Source: Anaerolineae bacterium
Lineage (GTDB): Bacteria; Chloroflexota; Anaerolineae; Aggregatilineales; Phototrophicaceae
Assembly: GCA_019912965.1 (NCBI GenBank)
Contig: JAIOHM010000205.1
Location: 124,001 to 188,000 of the forward strand
Direction: 5' to 3'
Length of the DNA stretch: 64,000 nt
The position numbers and the translations under genes are program-made. Under the pieces are notes generated by a model. The model saw nothing but the letters and a program-made list of their open reading frames with translations, ran no database searches and was not told the origin of the DNA. Shown here piece after piece: positions 8,865 to 18,225 of this stretch (position 1 is its first letter; each line of letters begins with the position of its first letter).

Positions 8865-9446
8865 TCATTCGATCTCGATCCGCGAGACATCATTAAAATC
8901 CATCTCGCCAGATTTCGCCAGAATGCTGGTGATAATCAACTGTGCGAAGCGAAATAGGCTTTGCATTTGTCCAATACGTTCCAGGTAAAGTTGCGCCAAT
9001 TCCTGATCTTCCGCCAGCATATCGGGCAGCGCTTTAGAGAGACGTTCGGTATTTTCATCCATAACATTGATCGCACGCTCAACATCACGCATCTCACGAC
9101 GGCTCAGGATATTGGAAATAATTTGCCAGAAGTCTGTTTCCGATTCGTAAAATTTACGCCGACCGGCCTTGCCACGTACCCATACCTGGCGCACCATACC
9201 CAACTGTTCCAGCGTCCGCAAGTTCATGCTTACACTGGCTTTAGAAATATCCAGCAGTTCAACCAGATCATCAAGACTCAACGGTTCAGGACTCATCAGC
9301 AGCGCACCATAAAGCTGCCCCATCACCTTACTGAAACCAAAATAAGCCGCCAGTTGCCCTAGTCCATCGAGCATACTTTCCTGGACATCTCTTAAATTTG
9401 GATCTTGCGGAGTCATGCCATTTATCGTCGATGCTGCCTTTGCCAT
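8865..9446 (-). CDS. GbsR/MarR-type winged-helix transcriptional regulator
   Basis: A 193-residue regulator with a winged-helix domain at about residues 45-115. The recognition region is LLDISKASVSMNLRTLEQLG, followed by a basic wing RGKAGRRKFY. A helical C-terminal half likely dimerises. The pattern fits the GbsR branch of the MarR superfamily. It lies immediately downstream of the MacB-like permease genes on the same strand but has its own candidate promoter. A role in controlling the neighbouring export cluster is a reasonable inference. The ATG at 9446 has GAGGTGA just upstream. Confidence 0.85.
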   Translation of the reverse strand: MAKAASTINGMTPQDPNLRDVQESMLDGLGQLAAYFGFSKVMGQLYGALLMSPEPLSLDDLVELLDISKASVSMNLRTLEQLGMVRQVWVRGKAGRRKFYESETDFWQIISNILSRREMRDVERAINVMDENTERLSKALPDMLAEDQELAQLYLERIGQMQSLFRFAQLIITSILAKSGEMDFNDVSRIEIE

Positions 9447-9501
9447 AACTCACCTCAACCCCAACTGCGCGCCACTTAGTGATTTCTTAAACTATCGTAT
9501 C

Positions 9502-9507
9502 ATTATA
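9502..9507 (-). promoter_or_regulatory. Candidate -10 box for the GbsR-like gene
   Basis: TATAAT on the minus strand, 56 bases before the start codon, preceded by TG-rich sequence but no clear -35. It lies in the 91-base gap after the permease gene. Confidence 0.35.
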
Positions 9508-9537
9508 CACCCTCAACAGCAACACTGCGCCCGTGCC

Positions 9538-10767
9538 TCATTCGTAGCGAAGTGCGTCAATTGGGTTTAAAGATGCGGCGCGATTAGCCGGGTAAATCCC
9601 AAAAAACACGCCCACGAACAATGAAATCATGGTTGCCAACACCACACTGGAAAATTGCACATTCGCCTGCAAATCTGGCAGCGCAGCCGAAACCAGCAGC
9701 GTTCCACCGATAGCTAACGTCACCCCAATTGCCCCGCCGACCAACGCGAGTGTCACAGCCTCTACTAAAAATTGCAGCAATATATCTCCTTTTTGAGCAC
9801 CCACTGCCTTCCGCAACCCAATTTCACGAGTTCGCTCTGTCACCGTTACCAGCATAATGTTCATAATGCCGATACCGCCCACGATCAGCGAAATACCAGC
9901 AATCACAGCCAGAAATACGGTTAGCAATCCAGTCACATTGCCCAAACTATCCAGTAAATCCGTCTGCGTAAAAATCTGAAAATCATCTTCATCGCGGAAA
10001 CTGATGCCATGTGCCTCGCGCAATGTTTCACGCATTTGTTGCGCGGTAGCATCTACACTTTCGCTGTCTCGTGCCTGTACTAGAATTTGGCTGATTGGGC
10101 GATCACCTGTTAGTTCACGTTCACCTGTCAACCGGGTTTGTACTGTAGTTAATGGAGCTATGATAAGATCATCATCATTTGGCCCAAATCCTGCCCCGCC
10201 AACCACATCTAGCACGCCTTCTACCCGGAATGTGACGCCATCAATGCGAATGTTCTGCCCTATCGGATAAACACCTTCCGGGAACAATCGGCGCACCATC
10301 TCTTGTCCCAAAATAGCAATGCGTACTTGTCCATCCATTTCCTCACGGGTAAAAAACCGACCAGCTACCACTGTTCGACTGCGAATAGCCAGATAATCAG
10401 TCGTCACACCCAGCACACGCGCCGAGATTTCACGACCCTCAAATATTGCCGTTCGTGTGACGTTACGCTGTGGCATAACCACCAGTGCATCTGGAACACG
10501 GTACAGATCGCTCAACACGCGCGCATCATCCATCGTCAACCGCCGGGTTTCGCCCTGATCATTTTCTGCCGCGAACACAATTAGCAAATTCGTGCCAATA
10601 CCCAGGAACTGTTGCCGCACAAAGTTATCCACTGCCTGCCCCAGTGATACCAAAATGATGACCGACGCCACGCCAATCGTAATTCCCAGCATGGTTAATA
10701 CCGAACGCAGTTTATTGCTCCGCAGTCCAATCAAAGCTACCCGCACATTTTCAAACATCGTATTCAC
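9538..10767 (-). CDS. MacB-like ABC transporter permease (FtsX family)
   Basis: A 409-residue permease of the MacB/FtsX type. One N-terminal membrane helix (about 20-45) is followed by a large extracytoplasmic MacB_PCD-type domain. Three C-terminal helices follow (about 285-400), with the family motif GGIGIMNIMLVTVTERTREIGLRKA. The GTG start directly abuts the TGA of the methyltransferase gene, so the two are probably coupled. It is one of two permeases here that share a single visible ATPase gene (13789-14652). Confidence 0.9.
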   Translation of the reverse strand: MNTMFENVRVALIGLRSNKLRSVLTMLGITIGVASVIILVSLGQAVDNFVRQQFLGIGTNLLIVFAAENDQGETRRLTMDDARVLSDLYRVPDALVVMPQRNVTRTAIFEGREISARVLGVTTDYLAIRSRTVVAGRFFTREEMDGQVRIAILGQEMVRRLFPEGVYPIGQNIRIDGVTFRVEGVLDVVGGAGFGPNDDDLIIAPLTTVQTRLTGERELTGDRPISQILVQARDSESVDATAQQMRETLREAHGISFRDEDDFQIFTQTDLLDSLGNVTGLLTVFLAVIAGISLIVGGIGIMNIMLVTVTERTREIGLRKAVGAQKGDILLQFLVEAVTLALVGGAIGVTLAIGGTLLVSAALPDLQANVQFSSVVLATMISLFVGVFFGIYPANRAASLNPIDALRYE

Positions 10768-11583
10768 TCATGACATAACAGCAACGCCGACCATATCGCG
10801 TTTATCGCTTTTCATATTACCGACATGCTGCACTACAACCCAGGCGTAAGGATTGCTTGAATCGATCCACTCTTTGAAAGCCGCATTCTTGGCAATATCA
10901 TCCGAGATCAAAAGTCCGCCACGCTGAATATATGGGCCAGCAACACTGTATTCCCAAGCCATATTTCGATAGGTATGCAAACTGTCGTGCATAAAAATAT
11001 CGACCTTGCCAAGTTTTTTCAAAAGTGGCGGTAAAACGCGACGAGAAGTACCTTGATGCAAAGTCCAGCGGTTGCGAAAAGCTTGGGGGATAAGCGCTCC
11101 CACATATTGAGCAGCACCTGCTTCTAGCGGAGGACGATCCACACTGTGGAGAACCCCTTTTCCATTGCGTTCCATAGCAGCCAGTATGAACGACGAACTG
11201 CGACCATATGCCACGCCTGTTTCAACCATGACCGCTGGCTTGAAGGCACGGCAAATGGCATAACATAAACGCGCCAGTGTCATATCAGCGTTATATTCCA
11301 GAGGAAACGGCGCGTGAGGACGAATTTCATCCGCTCGTTGTATAAGCTGCTGTTCCACTTCACTAATCGTTGACTCGTTTAAAAATTCTTTAAGCTCAAC
11401 GCCCAGTTTTTGCTCAATCTGGGTCAAATCATTATCCAGGTTGTGAGCGACATACTGTGTAACAGGTCGCTGCTTATCACTAATTTTAGCATCCACAATC
11501 GAAGATAGACGGTGATAAAATTCTTTGGGATTCGTCACCAAAGACGAAGCCATCAATACCGCTTTACGGAACTTTGAAGACAT
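10768..11583 (-). CDS. Class I SAM-dependent methyltransferase
   Basis: A 271-residue predicted methyltransferase. The Rossmann-type SAM loop is VMVETGVAYGRSSSFIL at about residues 117-133, and the acidic motif HSVDRP lies downstream. A DIFMHDSLHTYRNM segment resembles the metal or substrate region of CmcI/Methyltransf_24-type O-methyltransferases. Its substrate is unknown. It is placed between the two MacB-like permease genes in the same direction, suggesting that it modifies the exported compound or serves the same pathway. Confidence 0.8.
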   Translation of the reverse strand: MSSKFRKAVLMASSLVTNPKEFYHRLSSIVDAKISDKQRPVTQYVAHNLDNDLTQIEQKLGVELKEFLNESTISEVEQQLIQRADEIRPHAPFPLEYNADMTLARLCYAICRAFKPAVMVETGVAYGRSSSFILAAMERNGKGVLHSVDRPPLEAGAAQYVGALIPQAFRNRWTLHQGTSRRVLPPLLKKLGKVDIFMHDSLHTYRNMAWEYSVAGPYIQRGGLLISDDIAKNAAFKEWIDSSNPYAWVVVQHVGNMKSDKRDMVGVAVMS

Positions 11584-11702
11584 TCAAATCCATCCTCTCG
11601 CTCAAACAATCTAGTACCGTGCTAAATTTCATCTGTCATGAATAAGTGTATCCAACAGCCAGATGATTGACCATCACATGAATACAAAGCTATTACCCAA
11701 AA

Positions 11703-12941
11703 CTATTCGAATCGCAGCGCATCAATCGGTTTCATACGCGCTGCACGGCTGGCTGGATATAGTCCAAAGAAAATGCCCACAAAACTACTTACAGCGGTTG
11801 CCAGAATCACAGCATCCGTCGTGACTTCCAGTGTCAGTTGCGGGATCAAAGCCGAACCAATCACCGTTGCCAGCCAGCCCAGAACCACACCGATCATTCC
11901 CCCAATTACAGAAAGCACCAGACTTTCGATCAGAAATTGAGTCAGGATGTCACGCCCACGCGCCCCTACAGCTTTGCGTAACCCAATCTCCCGTGTGCGC
12001 TCAGTCACCGAAACCAGCATAATATTCATGATGCCAATACCCCCTACCAAAAGCGAAATTCCGGCGATCAAGCCCAAAAATACCGTCAGAACTCCCGTGA
12101 TTTGCCCTAATGATTCCAGCAAATCAGCCTGATTGATAATAGTGAAATCCTGTTCACCTTGAAATTCCACTCGATGCGCTTTACTCAAATAAGAGTCAAT
12201 TTCCTGTGTAGCAGCACTCATCGCTGTCTCTGTGATGGCCTGAACGTGCAAAACATCTACGCGGTAGCCACCATCCTTCGTTCGCGCCCTGTCAAGCCGT
12301 GTCTGTGCCGTGCTGATTGGGATGAAAACCACTTCGTTTTCGTCGCCGAAAAAACTGCTGCTCTTTTCCGCCATCACCCCAATAACAGTGAATACCCGAT
12401 CATTAATCCGAATACTACGCCCTACTGGATCAGCATTTTTATCCCCAAACAGGCGTTCAACCACTGTTGTGCCCAATACCGCCACACGCGCCGCCGTGTC
12501 TACATCGGACTGCGTGATAAATGCACCGCCTGTGCGCGGTTGCCAATTTCGCACATCCTGAAAATTTGGCGTCACTCCGCTGACAGCCAAGGAAGTACGC
12601 TTTGCATCTGCAATCACCCGTGCAAACACACGAAATTCCTGGGCAATTTGCTGGATACTTGGGGCCACTGCCGGATTTTCCAGCATGGATGCTTCCAATG
12701 TTGTGATCGGCTCAACGGTTGTGCGCGTCCCAGATGTAGGCATGGATGGATACACAAACAGCACATTCGAGCCAAGTGCCTGAAATTCCCCGGCAATATA
12801 ACCCTCTACCCCGCGCCCCAGACTCACCAGCCCAATTACGGCCCCTACCCCGATGATAATGCCCAGAGTCGTCAACACCGCTCGAAGTCGGTTCGTTGCC
12901 AGCCCGGTTAGCGCGATACGAATAGACTCTAAAAAATTCAT
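11703..12941 (-). CDS. MacB-like ABC transporter permease (FtsX family)
   Basis: Second permease, about 412 residues, paralogous to the one at 9538-10767. It has the same layout of one N-terminal helix, an extracytoplasmic domain and three C-terminal helices. The motif GGIGIMNIMLVSVTERTREIGLRKAVGA is nearly identical. The ATG at 12941 (MNFLESIRIAL) aligns with the paralogue's start, but the purine-rich AAGGG lies only one or two bases ahead of it. In-frame upstream TTG (12968) or GTG starts are possible. A strong hairpin terminator lies about 30 bases upstream, so transcription here needs read-through or a promoter I cannot see. Confidence 0.88.
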   Translation of the reverse strand: MNFLESIRIALTGLATNRLRAVLTTLGIIIGVGAVIGLVSLGRGVEGYIAGEFQALGSNVLFVYPSMPTSGTRTTVEPITTLEASMLENPAVAPSIQQIAQEFRVFARVIADAKRTSLAVSGVTPNFQDVRNWQPRTGGAFITQSDVDTAARVAVLGTTVVERLFGDKNADPVGRSIRINDRVFTVIGVMAEKSSSFFGDENEVVFIPISTAQTRLDRARTKDGGYRVDVLHVQAITETAMSAATQEIDSYLSKAHRVEFQGEQDFTIINQADLLESLGQITGVLTVFLGLIAGISLLVGGIGIMNIMLVSVTERTREIGLRKAVGARGRDILTQFLIESLVLSVIGGMIGVVLGWLATVIGSALIPQLTLEVTTDAVILATAVSSFVGIFFGLYPASRAARMKPIDALRFE

Positions 12942-12972
12942 ACCCTTATATTGCACCTGTGAGATCAAAACA

Positions 12973-13000
12973 AACAGGGCGATGATACCATCGCCCTGTT
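12973..13000 (-). terminator. Strong hairpin between lipoprotein and permease genes
   Basis: A perfect 12-bp stem (AACAGGGCGATG / CATCGCCCTGTT, 4-base loop) is followed on the minus strand by TGTTTTG. It is a good terminator or attenuator inside the export cluster, downstream of the lipoprotein gene. Confidence 0.75.
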
Positions 13001-13044
13001 AAAATCACCTGAGTATTCAAGCTATCTATCGTCGATGCCGAATT

Positions 13045-13635
13045 TTAGCCTGTTGCGGCTGTCAGGTTGGCACCCTCAGCAATACCATTGAGTACCGGTT
13101 CCAGTTTGCTGATGTCACCCTTTGGCGTAACACCGAAAACCATCAGGTATCCAGAGTCGCCAAGATTCAACATGATAATCTGTGCATCAGCACTGTCACT
13201 TGTACCAGCCATCCGCGCCCCAGTCTTGCCGCCAATTGTTGCTTCAGTCGGCTCTCCAAAGGTTGGTGCTCCCTCGGTACCAGCGATTGACTGACTCATG
13301 GTCTTGAGCAAATCAATCAGGGTCGTACCGCCCATCGCTGAGGCCAATTCTGCTGGAATCGGGAAAATGACAACCGCCTGCTGACCAGCAGCCAGATTTA
13401 AGGTAGAAGTGCTGGCCTTCGCCGCATCCAGTGCTGCTTGGCTATTAGCCAGATAAACCGGACCGCCGTCACCTGTTGCTTCTGTTACCCATCCACTTGG
13501 ATACTTAAAACTCAAGCCATCAGCGTCAAAGGTCTGATCGAGCGTGACAGCACCGCCACCACTGCTACCGCCGCCACAGGCAGCGAGAAAAACTGCTGCC
13601 AAGCACACAAGAACCAGCCCAAATTTGCGAATCAT
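13045..13635 (-). CDS. Predicted lipoprotein
   Basis: A protein of about 196 residues with a lipoprotein signal: basic MIRK, a hydrophobic stretch and the lipobox LAAC, followed by a Gly/Ser-rich linker (GGGSSGGG). The mature part of about 170 residues is an alpha/beta fold resembling PsbP/lpqN-type surface domains, but I cannot name a family. The ATG at 13635 was chosen because the signal peptide begins there and AGGGGG lies upstream. The longer open frame would put a charged segment before the signal. It sits between the ATPase and permease genes of the export cluster and may be its extracytoplasmic partner. Confidence 0.8.
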   Translation of the reverse strand: MIRKFGLVLVCLAAVFLAACGGGSSGGGAVTLDQTFDADGLSFKYPSGWVTEATGDGGPVYLANSQAALDAAKASTSTLNLAAGQQAVVIFPIPAELASAMGGTTLIDLLKTMSQSIAGTEGAPTFGEPTEATIGGKTGARMAGTSDSADAQIIMLNLGDSGYLMVFGVTPKGDISKLEPVLNGIAEGANLTAATG

Positions 13636-13788
13636 AGTGTGTTTGCCCCCTGTATGGAGAAAAGAGTCAGCTTTCATTGTCGCACGATACACACCGAGCG
13701 TCTAGTAAATAGTCATAAAAAACGCAACAAATCCCATAATAATTTTGCCTGATCCTACCATTTGAATTTTATCTACGAACCACGTTCG

Positions 13789-14652
13789 CTAAGTATATTC
13801 TGCTTCTTCACCCCCATAGTAAACCTCTTTAAACAGCCCTTCCATCTCCGCTGCCTCACTAGGGCGCTCCTGCTCACCGGCCACTAATGGGTTAGCCACT
13901 TCACGGTCAGCGATAATTTTGCCATCCCGCAGCATAATCACGCGCTGGGTATGCCGCGCAATCCAAGGGTCATGAGTCACAAAAATGGTTGTGATACCCT
14001 GCTCACGATTTAAACGCTGAAAAATCTGCATCACCTCGCCGCCGCTGCGTGAATCAAGATTACCGGTTGGCTCGTCCGCAAGAATCATCGCAGGTTCATT
14101 CACTAATGCTCGGGCAATTGCCACCCGCTGCTGTTGACCGCCGGAAAGTTCACTCGGCAGATGGTGCATTCGTTGTCCTAATCCCACCGATTCCAGTGCT
14201 GCCTTCGCTTTCTTCGTCCTGCCAGAAACACCTCCATAAACCAGTGGCAGTTCAACTTGTCGCAGTGCTGTTGTCCGCTTAAGCAGATTAAAACTTTGGA
14301 ACACGAAACCAATTTTCTTATTGCGAACACGCGCCAATGCTTCTTCACTCAGCTTGCTGACATCTACCTCATCCAGCAGATATTGACCAGAGGTGGGTTG
14401 GTCAAGACAGCCTAAAATGTTCATCAGTGTACTTTTGCCGCTGCCGCTTGGCCCCATGATCGAAATGATTTCACCTTCGTGGACTGTCAGTGAAACGCCC
14501 CGCAAAGCATGAACTTCTACCTCACCCATCTGGTACAGTTTCGTGATGTCCCGAATATCAATAACGACCCGTCGCCGCTCCTGTTCATCAACCACCAGAG
14601 CAGGTTTCCCGTTCCCTTTAAACCACCCATTCAGAAAGTTGAATGATTTCAA
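13789..14652 (-). CDS. MacB/LolD-type ABC transporter ATP-binding protein
   Basis: A 287-residue ABC ATPase. It shows Walker A GPSGSGKST, Q-loop FQSFNLLKR, signature LSGGQQQR and Walker B MILADEPTGNLD, and the H-loop is in FVTHD. This is the LolD/MacB/FtsE class that works with FtsX-type permeases. An N-terminal extension of about 30 residues precedes the ABC core. The apparent start is TTG at 14652 with a poor ribosome-binding site. It lies 36 bases downstream of the adaptor genes and probably energises both permeases. Confidence 0.93.
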   Translation of the reverse strand: MKSFNFLNGWFKGNGKPALVVDEQERRRVVIDIRDITKLYQMGEVEVHALRGVSLTVHEGEIISIMGPSGSGKSTLMNILGCLDQPTSGQYLLDEVDVSKLSEEALARVRNKKIGFVFQSFNLLKRTTALRQVELPLVYGGVSGRTKKAKAALESVGLGQRMHHLPSELSGGQQQRVAIARALVNEPAMILADEPTGNLDSRSGGEVMQIFQRLNREQGITTIFVTHDPWIARHTQRVIMLRDGKIIADREVANPLVAGEQERPSEAAEMEGLFKEVYYGGEEAEYT

Positions 14653-14688
14653 TGCTTATATTTTCCCTTCAACTTCTTAAAAACATGC

Positions 14689-16059
14689 CTAGTCAAGCGG
14701 ATTGAACGTACCGCGCGGCAACAGCACAATTCGTTGGCCTGATTCTAATCCGTTGAGGATTTGGCTCTCGGTCTCATTTCGCACACCCAATATCACTGGG
14801 GTATCAGTGAAAGTGCCATCCACATTCGCAACAGTCACATAGGCTTGTTGAGTTGTCCGATCAATACGAATGAAACGGTTCGGCAGCACTAGCACATTCT
14901 GAATTTCATTGATAACAATGATTGCAGTTGCGCTCATCCCAACCCGAATATTTTCGTCCGTCGGGTCAAGCGTCACACGCACAGCATAAGTAACCAATTG
15001 CCCGCTGCGGGTCGGCGTTTGTGCAACCCGCGTCACTTGCCCGTTGATGTCTGCACTTGGCAACGCATCCAGCACCACGTCAACCATCTGACCCATCTGT
15101 ATGTTCACAACATCCGTTTCATCAACAGCAACATCCACATAATAGCCGGAAAAATCAACCAGTTGGAATGCAGCATCTTGGGGTGGTGCTTCTCCCACTA
15201 CCAAATTGAGATCAGAAATGATCCCATCAAATGGAGCGACCAATACCGCTCGACTTAAGCTCAGTTGAGCCTGTTCAACGGCTTGATGTGCAATCTCTAA
15301 CTGTGTTCCCGCGATCTGTAATTCTAGCTCAGAAGGGCCATTGATGAGGCGATCCAGCCGCACCTGCGCTGCTACAATTTGGGCATTCGCGGCAGAAAGC
15401 GCTGCAACATCAGCAGGTTCGTTCTGCACTCCCGTTTGGGTTACATCGGCCAACTCCACTTGATCTTCCGCCAACTGAACCTGGGTGGTTACATTATCTG
15501 GCCCGACACCTGTCAAATCCCGTTGAAGTTGCTGCTGATAAAGCTGATTACGGGCAATCTCTGCCTGAATACGGGCGATCTCAAGATCAGTATCACTTGC
15601 GCCTAGTGGTGCCGCACCTGCCTGTGCCAGAGCTGCATTCAATACCGCCTGGGCAGCCGCAATATCGACATCACGCGGAGGAATAAGCAGTGCATTATAT
15701 GATGCCTGTTGACCTTCAAAAGCAATCTCGGCATCCACCAATGCTGCCTCTAAATCATTTGTATCCAATTCTGCCAACACATCTCCGGCGGTTACAATCG
15801 CACCTTCCTGAACCAGAATAACTTTTACTGGAGCGCTTAATTCAAAGGTGAGTGCTACCTGTCGCACTGGAGTAATTGAGCCAGTTCCACTGACGGTGAC
15901 AACTAATTCATCGGGTCGCACCGTCGTTTCATCCTCAATGACCACTTGGGCGCTTTGAGCCGCTTCTATAGTCTGTTGATATTGGAAAATCTGAAAAGCG
16001 AGAAGCACAACCATCGAAAGCACAACAACCATAATCAAAATACGCAAAACCCGTCGCAT
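14689..16059 (-). CDS. MacA/HlyD-like membrane-fusion (adaptor) protein
   Basis: A 456-residue adaptor with one N-terminal membrane anchor (about residues 5-28). A biotinyl-lipoyl-like half-motif follows (VQEGAIVTAGDVLAELDT), then a long Gln/Ala-rich coiled-coil hairpin (about 110-260). The second lipoyl half is APFDGIISDLNLVVGEA, and beta-barrel and membrane-proximal domains close the protein. This is the MacA/HlyD layout. It is separated by three bases from the upstream adaptor gene. Confidence 0.9.
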   Translation of the reverse strand: MRRVLRILIMVVVLSMVVLLAFQIFQYQQTIEAAQSAQVVIEDETTVRPDELVVTVSGTGSITPVRQVALTFELSAPVKVILVQEGAIVTAGDVLAELDTNDLEAALVDAEIAFEGQQASYNALLIPPRDVDIAAAQAVLNAALAQAGAAPLGASDTDLEIARIQAEIARNQLYQQQLQRDLTGVGPDNVTTQVQLAEDQVELADVTQTGVQNEPADVAALSAANAQIVAAQVRLDRLINGPSELELQIAGTQLEIAHQAVEQAQLSLSRAVLVAPFDGIISDLNLVVGEAPPQDAAFQLVDFSGYYVDVAVDETDVVNIQMGQMVDVVLDALPSADINGQVTRVAQTPTRSGQLVTYAVRVTLDPTDENIRVGMSATAIIVINEIQNVLVLPNRFIRIDRTTQQAYVTVANVDGTFTDTPVILGVRNETESQILNGLESGQRIVLLPRGTFNPLD

Positions 16060-16062
16060 GAC

Positions 16063-17439
16063 CTATCCTCCCAAAAATGATAGGCGATCACCGCCCAGGT
16101 CTACGACCAACACATCGCCCGCATCTAGGCCAGAGACAATCTCGCTACTATCCTGCCCCTGCAAACCCAGCACCACTTCAACCTCTTGTAACTGACCATC
16201 CCCACCCACGATGTTCACATAAGCCCGATTCTGATCACGGTCAAGCCGGATATAAGCATTTGGCACAGTCAGTACATCCATCCGTTGTTCAATAATCACT
16301 GATGCTTCAGCCGTCATACCCACACGCACACGGGAATCACTGCTATCCAAACGAACCCGAACATCGTAGCTGATGATGCCATCTTCATTAGTTCCGACTA
16401 ACGCAATGTGCTCAATCGTCGCTGATAATTGCAAGTCGGGCAATGCGTCCAGTTCGACTATCGCCTCCATTCCTTCTCGAATCTGGCGAATATCAATTTC
16501 ATCTACCTGAACTGTGACATGAAGCGGCGAAATATCGGTTAATTCCAGCGCAGGCAATCCCGGTGTCCCCAGTCCCCCAGCCTCAATATTCACTTCAGAA
16601 ATAACCCCATCAAATGGTGCGATCATCGCCATCTGGTTAAGGGTCTGCTGTGCCCGGTCAACATCCGCCTGCGCCTGCGCGATGGCAATATCCGCCTGAT
16701 CAATCTGCGCCTGCGTCGCCCCAGCCTGTGCCTGTTCCAATTCGCGCTCCGCCTGCACTGCCCTTGCATAACTGGCGTTCAACTGTCCCTGATTGCCGTT
16801 TTTTAGAGATTCAAGTTGAAGCCGTTCAATCTCGGCATTGAAAGCAGCCTGTCCAATCTGCGAGTCCAGAATCGCGTACACTTCGTCTGGTTGCCCCAAA
16901 CGGGCACGCGCCCGTGTCTGCCGTGCATCTTCTACCTGATCTAAAGCCTGTAGGTAGCGAAGTTCCGCCGCCTGAATATCCTCTGGCGAAACCGCATTTT
17001 GCAAACCCAGATATGCACCCCAAGCGCTGGTCACATTAGCCTGTGCGATAGCAATATCACCCGCATCTGGTGGTTGAATCAAGTCCTCTTTTTGAAGTTC
17101 GGCAAGTTGTAATCCAAGCTGTGCCCGTGCCAACGCAATTTGCTCATTATCACTTACCAATCGCGCCAGCACATCACCAGCAGCTACAGCATCACCAGCT
17201 TCCACCAACACCTCGGCCACCCGCCCACTACCCATAAAACTTAAGCTGGCAACGGCCTCGGCTTCGACACTGCCGATTGCGGTTACAGCCACATCCACTC
17301 TGCTTTGCGCTACTGCATAAAACTGTAAATTCTGATCGGGTTTGGCATTTTGAAGTTGTCTTGCCCGTGCGGCAAATACCAGTGCAGGAACAGCGAACAT
17401 GAACACTGCCAAAACCACTAAAGATCGCCGAACCGACAT
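16063..17439 (-). CDS. MacA/HlyD-like membrane-fusion (adaptor) protein
   Basis: A 458-residue paralogue of the adjacent adaptor with the same order of parts: an N-terminal anchor, split lipoyl halves (VEAGDAVAAGDVLARL and APFDGVISEVNIEAGG), and between them an Ala/Gln-rich coiled coil. A C-terminal barrel closes the protein. It is the first gene of the export cluster. Two adaptors with two permeases and one ATPase suggest a heteromeric pump, or a recent duplication followed by specialisation. Confidence 0.9.
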   Translation of the reverse strand: MSVRRSLVVLAVFMFAVPALVFAARARQLQNAKPDQNLQFYAVAQSRVDVAVTAIGSVEAEAVASLSFMGSGRVAEVLVEAGDAVAAGDVLARLVSDNEQIALARAQLGLQLAELQKEDLIQPPDAGDIAIAQANVTSAWGAYLGLQNAVSPEDIQAAELRYLQALDQVEDARQTRARARLGQPDEVYAILDSQIGQAAFNAEIERLQLESLKNGNQGQLNASYARAVQAERELEQAQAGATQAQIDQADIAIAQAQADVDRAQQTLNQMAMIAPFDGVISEVNIEAGGLGTPGLPALELTDISPLHVTVQVDEIDIRQIREGMEAIVELDALPDLQLSATIEHIALVGTNEDGIISYDVRVRLDSSDSRVRVGMTAEASVIIEQRMDVLTVPNAYIRLDRDQNRAYVNIVGGDGQLQEVEVVLGLQGQDSSEIVSGLDAGDVLVVDLGGDRLSFLGG

Positions 17440-17607
17440 GACCTTACCTACCCCATTACCTCTGTCTATCGCAAACGTGATAATAACACACTTTCAAACG
17501 TCGACTCTCCCTCATGAAGCTAAAACTAATCTAGCGTTAAGAACATAGGGATGGTAATATTAAAATGCGTTATCTTTCACAAACTGCGGATGGAGCTATT
17601 ATTTGTT

Positions 17608-18225
17608 ATGCCAGCAAACATCCCTGACATTGTAATTGGTCGCTTGCCAGTTTATCTGCGGGCGTTGACCCGGCTGGCACAGGAAGGCCACGAGGTTACA
17701 TCGTCTCACGAACTTGGTCAGCGGCTTGGCATCAGTTCGGCACAGATTCGCAAAGATCTGTCGCATTTTGGCGGATTCGGCAAACAAGGCACAGGCTACC
17801 AGATTGGCTATTTGGTCGAACAACTGCGGCAGGTGTTGAAGGTCGATCAGGAGTGGGAAGTTGCATTGGTTGGCGCGGGCGACTTGGGCAGCGCATTGGC
17901 GCACTACAAAGGCTTTGGAGATCGCGGGTTTCGCATCGCCTGTGTTTTCGATAATTCCCCACAAAAAGTCGGTCAGCGGCTCGGCGATTTCACTATTCTT
18001 TCCACCGACGACATCGAAAAAAATATCCGCGAACGGGGCATCAAAATCGCAATGATTGCCATCCCAGCAGAAAAAGCACAGGAAGTCGCTGATCGGTTGA
18101 TTGGTGCGGGTGTTCGCGCTATCCTCAACTATGCGCCCATCAACCTGAATGTACCTGAGAATGTACGAGTCCAGTATATTGACCCCGTTGTCCACATGCA
18201 ACGGATGACCTATTACCTCACCTAA
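17608..18225 (+). CDS. rex: Redox-sensing transcriptional repressor Rex
   Basis: About 205 residues. The N-terminal winged helix has the Rex signature SSAQIRKDLSHFGGFGKQGTGY. A Rossmann domain follows with the NAD-binding loop GAGDLGSAL and the C-terminal swapped helix. Rex senses NADH/NAD+ and represses respiratory and fermentative genes. The ATG at 17608 (MPANIPD) matches typical Rex starts; in-frame ATGs at 17551 and 17590 would add unusual residues. A TTTCACAA half-site of the Rex operator type lies at about 17573-17580, just upstream. The 3' end overlaps the convergent mreB by four bases. Confidence 0.95.
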   Translation: MPANIPDIVIGRLPVYLRALTRLAQEGHEVTSSHELGQRLGISSAQIRKDLSHFGGFGKQGTGYQIGYLVEQLRQVLKVDQEWEVALVGAGDLGSALAHYKGFGDRGFRIACVFDNSPQKVGQRLGDFTILSTDDIEKNIRERGIKIAMIAIPAEKAQEVADRLIGAGVRAILNYAPINLNVPENVRVQYIDPVVHMQRMTYYLT

